From positions 1 to 37,845 of the forward strand of contig SICS01000009.1 of NCBI GenBank assembly GCA_009691305.1: DNA of 37,845 nucleotides, given 5' to 3'. The position numbers and the translations under genes were made by a program. Of this stretch, positions 22,739 through 31,800 are shown piece by piece; the stretch's first letter is position 1; each line of letters begins with the position of its first letter. The stretch is from Candidatus Peribacteria bacterium. Lineage in GTDB: Bacteria; Patescibacteriota; Gracilibacteria; Peribacterales; Peribacteraceae. The notes below the pieces were generated by a model. That model was not told where the DNA came from and searched no databases. It saw only the letters and a program-made list of their open reading frames with translations.

Positions 22739-24226
22739 ATGAGTCCCCACCCCTTCGACCGCTACGCGGCCTTTACCGACCTCTCTGCCCTCAAGGCAGC
22801 GAGCGTCAAGCCGCTACGCAAATCGTTCCGGGTGAACACACTTAAATCCTCGGTAGAGCAGTTCAAGACGATAGCAGGGGAGAGGGGATGGCAGATCAGC
22901 CCTGTCCCGTGGTGCCCCGAGGCGTTCTACATTGAACGGGAAGATCGGTCCCAGGCGTTGGGGAAAGACCTCCTCCACCTGCTCGGCCACGTGTACATGC
23001 AGGAAGCGGCGAGCATGTTGCCGCCGGCGCTGCTCGATCCGCAGCCGGGGGAAGTTATCCTCGATATGAGCGCGGCGCCAGGGAGCAAGACGACGCAGAT
23101 GGCTGCGCGGATGCAGAACACCGGCGTCATCATCTGCAATGACGTTCAGGAGAAGAGGTTGTGGACGCTCAAGACTGCGCTCCATCGCTCGGGTGTGACG
23201 AACAACATCGTCACGAAGAAAGTTGGTCAATGGTTTGCAAAAAATATGACCGAGCGGTTCGACCGCGTGCTGTGCGATGCACCGTGCACCGCGCAGGGCA
23301 CCTCGCGCAAAGATTCCGATGCGTTGATATACTGCTCCGACGACAACATCGGGAAGATGGCCAAACTCCAGCGCGAGCTGCTGGAATCCGCCGTCCACGC
23401 GTGCAAAGTCGGCGGGCGGATCGTGTACTCAACGTGCACACTCACACCCGAGGAAAATGAGGAGGTAGTGCGGAGTATCTTGAATAAATTTTGTGATCAG
23501 CTTGAGGTGGTGGATCCGCGCACAGAATTACGGATTACGAATGACGGATTACGGAAATTTTTTGATAAAGCGGTAGAAGATTCCTTGATTGTTCAAAATT
23601 CCCTTTCTCGTAATCCGCAATCCGAAATCCGCAACTTGCCACTCCTGCGATTATGGCCTCAGACCTTTGATACAGAAGGTTTCTTCTGTGCCGTCCTCAA
23701 GAAGACTGCACCCACGCGGCACAAAGAAAAATTCGACTTCGTACGCTTCCAGGAAGAACTTCTTCCCCCCGCGCGACAGAAGGACATCGCGAAGCAATGT
23801 GAAGAGTTGTATGGCACGTCCTTTCTTCACGATCGTGATCAGCTCTTCCTCCGCGCTGACCAAATCATTATCGCCAATGAGGCGTGTGCAGACTTCAAAA
23901 TGCCCGTGCAAAACTACGCACTCGGGATTCCGTTCGCGCGCAAACTAGAAGGAGGTCCCTCCTTCGCGCCGGGCGCTTCGGCGGGCAGGCGGATCCGGTT
24001 GCAGCATGAGATCATCACGTTGCGTGGGCAGGAGGCGACGAAGAATGTCCTCGAACTCTCGGAAAAGGATGTCGACGCGTTGCTCGACGGAAAAGACATC
24101 TCCTGTCCACCGGACTATAGAGGGGACCCGATCCTCAAATGTGGGAGCCTGATAATTGGGACAAGCTTGGCCCAGAACGGGATGCTCAAAAATCGGCTTC
24201 CACGCTGGGTGGTAGCCAAATCATAG
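22739..24226 (+). CDS. RsmB/RsmF/NSUN-type RNA m5C methyltransferase
   Basis: 495 residues. The central SAM-dependent domain (about 85-260) shows DMSAAPGSKTTQMA for SAM binding, CNDVQEKR, then motif IV DAPCTAQGTSRK with C183 and motif VI YSTCTLTPEENE with C233. Both cysteines of the two-cysteine mechanism are there, so it should make 5-methylcytosine in RNA, probably rRNA. The C-terminal half (about 300-495) resembles the RsmF-type extension (GIPFARKLEG, ELSEKDVDALLDGKDI). Two repeat-derived stretches sit in this gene: about 263-297 and 404-417, both outside the catalytic motifs. It is divergent from an orphan operon and upstream of dnaG. Confidence 0.92.
   Translation: MSPHPFDRYAAFTDLSALKAASVKPLRKSFRVNTLKSSVEQFKTIAGERGWQISPVPWCPEAFYIEREDRSQALGKDLLHLLGHVYMQEAASMLPPALLDPQPGEVILDMSAAPGSKTTQMAARMQNTGVIICNDVQEKRLWTLKTALHRSGVTNNIVTKKVGQWFAKNMTERFDRVLCDAPCTAQGTSRKDSDALIYCSDDNIGKMAKLQRELLESAVHACKVGGRIVYSTCTLTPEENEEVVRSILNKFCDQLEVVDPRTELRITNDGLRKFFDKAVEDSLIVQNSLSRNPQSEIRNLPLLRLWPQTFDTEGFFCAVLKKTAPTRHKEKFDFVRFQEELLPPARQKDIAKQCEELYGTSFLHDRDQLFLRADQIIIANEACADFKMPVQNYALGIPFARKLEGGPSFAPGASAGRRIRLQHEIITLRGQEATKNVLELSEKDVDALLDGKDISCPPDYRGDPILKCGSLIIGTSLAQNGMLKNRLPRWVVAKS
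23526..23632. repeat. Inverted repeat inside the m5C methyltransferase gene
   Basis: Two tandem CGGATTACG-type units (23531-23553) face CGTAATCCG-type units (23609-23632) about 55 bp later. One 9-bp pair (CGGATTACG and CGTAATCCG) is perfect. It encodes parts such as RITNDGLRKF and NPQSEIRN, between the catalytic domain and the C-terminal half. Confidence 0.6.
23948..23992. repeat. Palindromic repeat inside the m5C methyltransferase gene
   Basis: Perfect 8-bp palindromic arms GAAGGAGG/CCTCCTTC with TC between them (23948-23965), then a GC-rich part with GCTTCGGCGGGCAGGCGG. It encodes EGGPSFAPGASAGRR, a low-complexity loop near residues 403-417. Confidence 0.65.
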
Positions 24227-24231
24227 CCGCT

Positions 24232-24266
24232 GGTCTTCGACCTGCGGCGGATCGCCCGTCGAAGAC
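24232..24266. repeat. Inverted repeat between the methyltransferase gene and dnaG
   Basis: Perfect 9-bp arms GTCTTCGAC (24233-24241) and GTCGAAGAC (24258-24266). The left arm is itself a small GGTC-TTC-GACC hairpin of the family seen at 4528 and 26092. It lies after the stop of the methyltransferase and just before the dnaG promoter. Confidence 0.7.
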
Positions 24267-24281
24267 GCGCGCTGGTATTTC

Positions 24282-24290
24282 TGATATGGT
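24282..24290 (+). promoter_or_regulatory. Possible extended -10 of dnaG
   Basis: TGATATGGT ends 8 nt before the ATG at 24299. The hexamer TATGGT is a weaker match than others here. Confidence 0.4.
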
Positions 24291-24298
24291 CACACCCC

Positions 24299-26047
24299 AT
24301 GGATTCCGTCGCCGAGATCAAAATGCGGCTTCCGATCGAGCAATTGGTCGGACAATACTGTCAGCTGACCAAGAAAGGCCGGAATTTCGTGTGCCTCTGT
24401 CCGTTCCACAACGATTCGCACCCCAGTTTCCTTGTCTCGCCCGATAAGAGCATCGCGTACTGCTTCGCCTGCAGGAGTGGCGGCGACATCTTCAGCTTCT
24501 ACCAGAAGATCGAAGGCTGCGATTTCCCACAGGCGATCCGCGAGCTCGCCGAGAAGACGGGCGTGAAGTTGGAAGAGCGCGCGATGGCGAACGCGCCGAA
24601 GAAGGATGAAAAAGACCGCGCGCGAGAGTGCGTGCAGGCAGCGTTGCGTTTCTACCGCGACCATCTCAAAAAATCTCCGGTCGCCCTCGAGTATCTCAAA
24701 AAACGCGCGATTCCCGAGGAGCAGATTGCGCAGTTTGAGATCGGCGTCGCCCCGGATTCTTTTTCCGCGACGTACGAAGAACTCCTCAAGCAGGGATACT
24801 CCCGCAAAGAAATTCTGGGTGCGGGACTCGGTGTGCAGCGGGAACTCCAGGAAGAACGGATTTACGACCGGTTCCGCAACCGTCTGATGTTCCCGATCCA
24901 CGACGCGCAGGGTGCACTGATCGGCTTCGGCGGCCGCACGCTTGCCGATGACGACGCCAAGTACATCAACTCGAGTGATGGGATCCTCTTCCACAAGAGC
25001 AACGTGCTCTACGGCATGCACCACGCGAAGGATGCGATCCGTGAGAGGGGACGCGCGCTGCTGGTCGAAGGCTACTTCGATGTCCTTGCGTGCCACCGCG
25101 TGGGCGCCACGCACGCCGTGGCCACTTGTGGCACCGCGCTCACAGAACAGCATGTGAAGCTCCTCAAACGCTACGCCGAGACAGTCACGCTGTGCCTGGA
25201 TAGCGACCGTGCCGGGCAGGATGCGATGGAACGCGCGTTCCTCCTCCTCAGTGCGAACGGGATGCACGTGGAGGCGGTCATGCTCCCGGAAAAAGATCCT
25301 GCCGATACGCTCCAGTCGGACCCCGCGCTCTTGAAAACTTTGCTCACATCTCCCGCACCCCCGTATTTGGAAACCGTGCTGCTGCAGATGAGGTCACTCG
25401 ACCTTTCCGCCGCGCTTCCTCGGCGCGAGGCGCTGCGGCATCTCCTCACCTTGTTCAACGCACTGCAATCCTCCGTGGAGCGTCGCGACTACATCGCAAA
25501 GGCCGCTGCCGTGTTCCAGACGACGGAGGGCGCGCTCCAGGAAGACCTCTCCCGTGTCAGCATGGCTCCGCCGTCCCACATTCCCGCCATCAAGCAATCA
25601 TCCGCCCTCGACTCCCGCGATCTTTTCTCGGCGCTCGAGATCACACTCGGCCTCTTCCTCTGCTATCCGCAGCTCCGCCATCTCCTGCCCGAACTTATCG
25701 AGCCGGAGGAGGGGATGCCCGCGATCCTCTACGCGGCACTCAAGAACGCCCCGCCCGGCGCGGCACTCACGGCCGCAGACCTGCCCCTCCCCGCGGAACA
25801 CCGAGAGCGCGTCTCGGTTCTCGCTCTCTACTGCGAGGAACACGCCTTCGACGACTGGGCCGAGAGCCTGGCCGTGCGTGAGGTGCGCAAACACTGTAAG
25901 CGTGCAAACCGCGACATCCTGCATGCCAAACAGGAGGAAATCACCCGCCGCCTGCTCGAGGCCCGCAAGGAAGGCAGGCCGCTCGACGAAGTGCAGCTCC
26001 TCAACCAGTACCAGCAGGTCCTGAAGCTCATGAAGATGGCCTCTTAG
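24299..26047 (+). CDS. dnaG: DNA primase DnaG
   Basis: 582 residues, standard size. DnaG makes the RNA primers for replication. The N-terminal CHC2 zinc finger has C34, H37, C55 and C58 (CPFH...YCFAC). The catalytic core and TOPRIM domain (about 150-330) show LMFPIHDAQGALIGFGGR, LLVEGYFDVL and LCLDSDRAGQDA with the acidic residues. The C-terminal helicase-interaction region (about 430-582) is more divergent, with a long charged helix near the end, as is usual. It is followed by rpoD 117 bp later, the core of the macromolecular synthesis operon, though rpsU is missing here. The two may have separate promoters because hairpins lie between them. Confidence 0.96.
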   Translation: MDSVAEIKMRLPIEQLVGQYCQLTKKGRNFVCLCPFHNDSHPSFLVSPDKSIAYCFACRSGGDIFSFYQKIEGCDFPQAIRELAEKTGVKLEERAMANAPKKDEKDRARECVQAALRFYRDHLKKSPVALEYLKKRAIPEEQIAQFEIGVAPDSFSATYEELLKQGYSRKEILGAGLGVQRELQEERIYDRFRNRLMFPIHDAQGALIGFGGRTLADDDAKYINSSDGILFHKSNVLYGMHHAKDAIRERGRALLVEGYFDVLACHRVGATHAVATCGTALTEQHVKLLKRYAETVTLCLDSDRAGQDAMERAFLLLSANGMHVEAVMLPEKDPADTLQSDPALLKTLLTSPAPPYLETVLLQMRSLDLSAALPRREALRHLLTLFNALQSSVERRDYIAKAAAVFQTTEGALQEDLSRVSMAPPSHIPAIKQSSALDSRDLFSALEITLGLFLCYPQLRHLLPELIEPEEGMPAILYAALKNAPPGAALTAADLPLPAEHRERVSVLALYCEEHAFDDWAESLAVREVRKHCKRANRDILHAKQEEITRRLLEARKEGRPLDEVQLLNQYQQVLKLMKMAS

Positions 26048-26048
26048 A

Positions 26049-26104
26049 GCACGTCTTCCACGTGCGGTTTTGAGCCGGTTCTTTGGCTCGTAGGTCGAAG
26101 ACCT
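26049..26104. repeat. Three hairpins between dnaG and rpoD
   Basis: GCACGT-CTTCC-ACGTGC (26049-26065), GAGCCGG-TTCT-TTGGCTC with two G-T pairs (26072-26089), and AGGTC-GAA-GACCT (26092-26104). The stems are unrelated, but the loops are short pyrimidine runs on one strand. A T-run (TTTTG) follows the first and third. They could end dnaG transcription before rpoD. Confidence 0.7.
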
Positions 26105-26164
26105 GTGTTTTGTATTTGCTTGCCCTCTATACCCCCTATCTGGTTAACTGTGCTGTCGCAATCT

Positions 26165-27646
26165 ATGGCCTCACATCCCAGAAAATTCATAGCGCAACCG
26201 ACGGACGACGACCTCAAAAAGTATCCCGACCAAGTGAAACATCTTATCAAGAAGGGTCGTGAGCAACGGTACGTCACCCATCAGGAAATCATCTCTGCCG
26301 TGCCAAACGCGGAGGAGAACGTCGATATGCTCGACGAGATCTACACACTGTTCGTTGACCTGGGCATCCAGGTGATCGACGTAAAGGACGCGCTCATCTG
26401 GGACAAAAAGTCGCGCTCCACGAGCCTGGAGATGCCCGAGCCGACCGAAGACCTCACGGAGGTGGTGGCGGCGGGTGCTGATGATGACAAAGAAGATGAC
26501 GATGAGAAGGAGGAAGCCGATGGCGACGAGAAAGTCGAAGTCGTCGGTGATGAGGTGGATGACGCCGCCGTCCGCATGATCGCCATGGCCGGTATCGCGG
26601 TCGATTCTGACAAGGACCTGAGCGAAGAAGAGCGCAAGAAGAAGCGCAAAGAGCGCGAGATCGACCTGCTCGAAATCAGCAACGATTCCGTCCGCATGTA
26701 CCTGTCCGAGATCGGACGCGTGCCGCTCATCGACGGCCGCAAAGAAGTCGAGCTCGCACGTCGCATCCGCAAGGGCGATGCCGGTGCCAAGCAGCAGCTT
26801 GCCGAAGCCAACCTCCGCCTCGTCGTTTCCATCGCCAAGAAATACATCGGCCGTGGCCTGAGCTTCCTCGACCTTATCCAGGAAGGGAACATCGGCCTCT
26901 TCCGCGCCGTCGAGAAATTCGACCCCGAACGCGGCTTCAAGTTCAGCACGTACGCCACATGGTGGATCCGCCAAGCGATCACCCGTGCTATCGCCGACCA
27001 AGCCCGTACCATTCGTATCCCGGTGCACATGGTCGAGACGATCAACAAGCTGACCCACACGCAGCGCCGCCTCGTCCAAGAGCTCGGACGTGAGCCCACA
27101 CTCGAGGAATTGGCTGTCGAAATGGAGATGGACATCAAGAAGGTCGCCCATATCCAGAAGATCTCGCAGGATATCATCTCGCTCGAATCACCAGTCGGAT
27201 CCGAGGAAGACAGCAAGCTCGGCGATTTCATCGAGGATGAGGAGGCGATCAACCCGTTCGAGGCCACCAACCGCCAGCTCCGCAAGGAGAATGTCCACGC
27301 CATGCTGGAATTCCTCACCCCCCGCGAGCGCAAGATCATCGAGATGCGCTTCGGGCTCAAGGACGGCATCGGCCACACGCTGGAGGAAGTTGGCAAGGAA
27401 TTCGGCGTCACACGCGAGCGCATCCGTCAGATCGAAGCCAAAGTTCTTCAGAAGATGCGCGACCACCCCCGCTCCCTGACGATCCGCGAACACGGCGGTT
27501 CCCCCAAGCGTATCGGCTTCTCGTCGGTCAGCACGGCGTTCCAGGAGAAGGATTGCCCCCAGTGCGGCATGGGCCACATGGTCACGCTCACCAAAGAAGG
27601 CGAGGAGATCCAGAAATGTGACCATTGCGCCAAAGAGTTTCGATAA
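26165..27646 (+). CDS. rpoD: Primary sigma factor RpoD with C-terminal zinc ribbon
   Basis: 493 residues from the ATG at 26165 (MASHPRK); an upstream ATG at 26105 would add a short stretch of unrelated sequence. Region 1.1 (about 20-80) is followed by an acidic linker (about 100-130), region 1.2 ([15 protein letters not shown]), region 2 ([40 protein letters not shown]), region 3 and region 4 ([34 protein letters not shown]). It directs RNA polymerase to -10/-35 promoters. After region 4 comes an unusual tail with C464, C467, C485 and C488 (CPQCG...CDHC), spaced as a zinc ribbon. Most RpoD proteins end within a few residues after region 4. The identity is certain; the function of the tail is unknown. 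Confidence 0.97.
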   Translation: MASHPRKFIAQPTDDDLKKYPDQVKHLIKKGREQRYVTHQEIISAVPNAEENVDMLDEIYTLFVDLGIQVIDVKDALIWDKKSRSTSLEMPEPTEDLTEVVAAGADDDKEDDDEKEEADGDEKVEVVGDEVDDAAVRMIAMAGIAVDSDKDLSEEERKKKRKEREIDLLEISNDSVRMYLSEIGRVPLIDGRKEVELARRIRKGDAGAKQQLAEANLRLVVSIAKKYIGRGLSFLDLIQEGNIGLFRAVEKFDPERGFKFSTYATWWIRQAITRAIADQARTIRIPVHMVETINKLTHTQRRLVQELGREPTLEELAVEMEMDIKKVAHIQKISQDIISLESPVGSEEDSKLGDFIEDEEAINPFEATNRQLRKENVHAMLEFLTPRERKIIEMRFGLKDGIGHTLEEVGKEFGVTRERIRQIEAKVLQKMRDHPRSLTIREHGGSPKRIGFSSVSTAFQEKDCPQCGMGHMVTLTKEGEEIQKCDHCAKEFR

Positions 27647-27648
27647 CC

Positions 27649-27676
27649 AGCAGCAGCCCTTCGTGGCTGCGGCAAT
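27649..27676 (+). repeat. Hairpin repeat, exact copy of 6959-6986
   Basis: 28 identical bases including GCAGCC-CTTCGT-GGCTGC (27653-27670). It lies after the rpoD stop and 31 nt before the start of the SLH protein gene. It has no inverted partner nearby, unlike the copy at 6959. Confidence 0.8.
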
Positions 27677-27707
27677 CTCGGACATCTTTTTCCTCTCACA
27701 AGACTCT

Positions 27708-28838
27708 ATGATTTGCCTGAAAGTAGTAGTTCCTCTTGGTATTGCCGTAGGCCTTCTTTTTCAAGGCACAGCTTTCGCCAGTTTTCCTGATGTTGCATCA
27801 AGTCACCAGAACTATGACGCAATTCTGTATCTTCAAAGTGCCGAATATGTGAGTGGCTATCCTGACGGAACATACCAGCCAGGCAATCTGATCAACCGTG
27901 CTGAGTTTGTGAAGATACTTGCAGGTGTTCATCGGCAGTGGATTCAAGAGGAGCAGAAAACGCATCCCAATGGGCCATTCTGGGAAGATGGCACTTGCAT
28001 CGCTGCGTTCTCTGACCCAGAAATTGGTCTTCCGTTCAAAGATGTTCGCAAAACAGACTGGTTTGCTCATGATGTTTGTTTTGCCTCATCTCAACTACTT
28101 ATCAGTGGTTATCCTGATGGGACATTCCGTCCAGCAATCAATATCAATTTCGCCGAAGCCGCGAAGATCATCGCCAATGTCATTTTCTCTCCTGAGGAAA
28201 TGTCATTTGAAGTGACTCATCCTGAGCCGTGGTATGCGGAAGCAGTCTTCCAATTGACGAGTCAAAATGCTGTTCCATTATCCATTCGTTCTGTCGACCA
28301 ACTGATCACGCGTGGTGAGATGGCTGAGATGATTTATCGGTTGAAGGACGGAAACTTTGAGAAGCCCTCGCGGACGTACGACGAATTAGTGGCTGGCGGC
28401 TCGACGAGTGGAACAATGAACGTGAAGCTCTACTTCGGTGACAAGAAGATCATGGAAGAAAGCAACTGTGCAGCGACGAGGTCGGTGACAAGACAGATTC
28501 CGAAAACATCCGCTATTGCCGATGCGACTCTTCGGCTCCTTTTGCAGGGCGTTACGCCAGCAGACGGAGAGCAAGGTCTGGTTTCAGGGTTTGATAATAT
28601 CTCAGGCTACTACGGAAAAGACGTCGGTTCGCTCCTCTCGTATTATCATGGAATCAGCGTTGTGAATGGTGTGGCAACGGTAAAGTTCTCAGGTGGTGCT
28701 ATGGCGTATCTGAACAACACCGCTTGCACACAGGAAGAGGTAAAGGGTTCAATTGGAGCCACATTGTTACAATTTCCAACCATCAAAAGCGTCCAATATT
28801 CTGTTGATGGGAAAGTCGTCACAGAGTGGGATGCCTAG
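27708..28838 (+). CDS. Secreted SLH-domain protein with GerMN-like domain
   Basis: 376 residues from ATG 27708 (MICLKVVVPLG), which puts a signal peptide at the N-terminus (about 1-24, ending AFA). Three SLH modules follow: about 25-75 (FPDV...SGYPDGTYQPGNLINRAEFVK), about 105-160 (FKDV...SGYPDGTFRPAININFAEA) and a weaker third to about 220. SLH modules bind secondary wall polymers. The C-terminal domain (about 245-376), with VKLYFGDKKI, TLRLLLQGVTPADGEQGL, VATVKFSG and ATLLQFPTIKSVQYSVDGK, matches the GerMN fold known from spore-germination and lipoprotein contexts. It probably sits at the cell surface. G+C is visibly lower than in rpoD next to it. Confidence 0.87.
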   Translation: MICLKVVVPLGIAVGLLFQGTAFASFPDVASSHQNYDAILYLQSAEYVSGYPDGTYQPGNLINRAEFVKILAGVHRQWIQEEQKTHPNGPFWEDGTCIAAFSDPEIGLPFKDVRKTDWFAHDVCFASSQLLISGYPDGTFRPAININFAEAAKIIANVIFSPEEMSFEVTHPEPWYAEAVFQLTSQNAVPLSIRSVDQLITRGEMAEMIYRLKDGNFEKPSRTYDELVAGGSTSGTMNVKLYFGDKKIMEESNCAATRSVTRQIPKTSAIADATLRLLLQGVTPADGEQGLVSGFDNISGYYGKDVGSLLSYYHGISVVNGVATVKFSGGAMAYLNNTACTQEEVKGSIGATLLQFPTIKSVQYSVDGKVVTEWDA

Positions 28839-28872
28839 AAAACGGTAGGGGAGCATTTTTATGATTATCCGC

Positions 28873-28878
28873 TACTAT
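28873..28878 (+). promoter_or_regulatory. Probable -10 deciding the uvrD-like start
   Basis: TACTAT ends 6 nt before the ATG at 28885, whereas a longer reading from 28861 would contain the box. Confidence 0.55.
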
Positions 28879-28884
28879 TTCTTC

Positions 28885-31800
28885 ATGAATCTAACAACGC
28901 CCACTGCAACCGGAAAAGAGACAAAAGTAGCGTCTCCAAGAATCTTCGACAGCGAATATCAAAAGCTCAATCTCCAGCAACGCCAGGCCGTCGATACCAT
29001 CGAAGGGCCGGTGATGGTGGTTGCAGGTCCTGGCACCGGCAAGACGCAGGTCCTCTCCATGCGTGTGGCGAATATCCTCAAGAAGACCCAGATGCGCCCG
29101 GGCAATATTCTTTGTCTCACCTATTCGGTGAGCGGGACGACGGCAATGCGCGATCGTCTGCGATTGCTGATCGGTGCGGATGCCTATGGCGTTAAGGTTT
29201 CTACCATCCATGCCTTTGCACAGTCCATCATCGAAGAAAACGGCATCGTGTTCGATGAATGGTCGGCACGCGAACAGATTTCCGACCTCGAGAAAATCAG
29301 AAGTATGAATACAATTATTGATCAGTTTTCTTCCTATATGAAACTCATAAATCAGAAAGATCCCTATGGAAGAACAGAGGATATTCTTTCGCGGATTAGC
29401 CAAGTCAAACGTGAGGGGAAGTCTCTTGCCGATCTCCATCGAGCGGCTGGGGAATATGACGAACTGATGGCGACGAAAAGCAAGACGGGCACAAAAGTGC
29501 ATGAAAAAAATCTTCTCTCCGCTCAAAAATTCCGTGATTTCGTGACGCTGTTTGGCGAGTACCAATCAATGATGGAACGCACCGGCCGGTACGACTATGA
29601 AGACATGATTCTCCATGTGATCCGTGCGCTTGAAGAGGAAGACTGGCTTCTCAGCAATCTGCAGGAACGCTTCCAGTACGTGCTCGTCGACGAGTTCCAG
29701 GACACCAATGGTTCGCAGTACCGCCTGATTGAGCTGCTGACCACGTACAAAGACCTCCCAAATGAGCCGAATGTCTTTGTGGTGGGGGATGACGACCAGT
29801 CGATCTACCGTTTTCAGGGTGCAAATTTACAAAACATGCTCTCGTTCCACACGCGTTTCCCCAAAGCCCCGGTCATTGCGCTGACAACAAGTTATCGTTC
29901 CACGCAAGCGATCCTGGATGCGGCACGGTCCTTGATCGAAAAGAATGAAGAGCGGCTTGTGGGGAAGATTCCCGGCTTGCAGAAGTTGCTGACGGCAGCG
30001 ACCGCGACCCCCTCCCCCGGCCCCTCCCCCCTGCGGGGGAGAGGGGAGCTACCCACGCTTTTGAGGGCTCCGAGCAACGTTGCCGAGCCTTGGCTGATCG
30101 CCGATCTTTTGGAAGAGCGCATCCAGAAGGGTGCTCAACCAGAGGAGATCGCAGTCCTGACCCAAAAAAACGATGAGTTATTCGATCTGTATGCCGTGCT
30201 CCGAGCACGGAAGATCCCCGTGCTCATGCGGGGCAAGGACGACCTCTTGTCGCATCCGCTCGTGTTGCAAGCGGTGACGATCTTGCAGGCGATCGACCAT
30301 CCCCACACAGATGGCCTGCTCTCTGGCGCACTCGCCTGTGGTTGCTTTGCCCTCCACCCCGCTGATCTTGGACGCTTGCAGGGACTTGCCCGCGATCGGA
30401 AGGCCAAGCTATTCGATCTTCTCGAGCAATTGCCCTCTCAAGAAGAATTGCCCTTGCTCCAGAGAGAGGACCTTGAGCGTGTGCGTAATGCCCTGTTCGA
30501 CCTTCACCAGAAAATTCCATCAAGGACCGTCCTGGAAACAGTCGAGAACGTGTTGCGCGACTGCGCGCTTATTCCGCAAGTGGAGGAAGGCGCCGATTCG
30601 CCTGTTGATCCCCGTGATGTCGCCGCCTTGGAAGCCTTCTTTGGCTATGTGCGCGGCCGCTGCCTTGAGCGGCGCGGATGGCACCTTAGGGACCTGCTGG
30701 CCGACATCAGCCTTTATGCCGACCCGGGTTATAGGCAGATCCGCCTGACCTACGAACTTCCGCATCTCTCCACCGCAGGAGTCCGCTTAATGACCGCTCA
30801 TCAGAGTAAAGGCTTGGAATTCCACACCGTGATCCTGAGTAACTTTCGCGATGGCCATTGGGACAAACGCAAGAGGCCGACCGGGGTCTCTATCCCCGAG
30901 GATCTGCTGTACGGTTGGGAGAAGGATCAAAAGACGTTTGAGCAGCATCAGGATGAGCGAAGGATCGCTTTTGTCGCTATCACAAGGGCTAAACGAGAAT
31001 TGATCATGGTCTGTCCGCTTGAGCTCACCGTGGGTGAGAAGTCGAAAGCAGTTGCGCCCTCGGCTTTCTTCGCTGAGATGGGGCAACTCCCAGAAGAAAA
31101 TGTCGCACTCAGAGACCCCGAAGGCGCATCGTTGCTGCTCCGGCCGAGGCTCGCACTCATAGACGGGGCTCTGCGTGCGTACCTGGAGGAACGGCTGAAG
31201 ACTTTCGCGCTTTCTCCAACGGCACTCAACCGCTTTCTCCGTGACCCGCAGGAATTTTTACTCGTCGACCTGCTGCAACAGCCGGAACACTTTGACGAAT
31301 CATCCGTGCGTGGGCTCGGCTATGGAAGTGCTGTGCACTGGGCGCTACGCCAGTGGGCGGTCGCGGTGAAAGAGAACAAGGAGTTCGCGGAGCCCGACAT
31401 TCTTGAAGCGTTTGCGTGGCACCTCCGTGAACGGACGATTCTGACGTCCCACCAACAGCGCGACCTTCTTGCGATGGGCAACGAGGCGCTCCCCAAGTAT
31501 TTCGCACATGCGCTGAAAGGCACCTTCCCCGTCCTCCACGCTATCGAGCGCGACTACCGCGCACATGTGGCCGAGATACCCATTAAGGGAAAGATTGACC
31601 GCATAGATCTGGCATCGTCCACATCCGCAACGGCAACGGTGATCGATTACAAGACCGGCCGGCCAAAGACAGAGGTGGAGATCCGCGGTGGAATAGAGCC
31701 CGGCAGCGTATCGAAGACGTCGGAAGGGGATTACTTCCGACAACTCACCTTTTACGCCGTGCTGCTCGACCATGCAGATCCACTACTCAAACCAGAACTT

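Noticed and set aside
26171-27151. Long minus-strand ORFs opposite rpoD
   Set aside because: Shadow of the sigma-factor codons; no independent start signal or domain.
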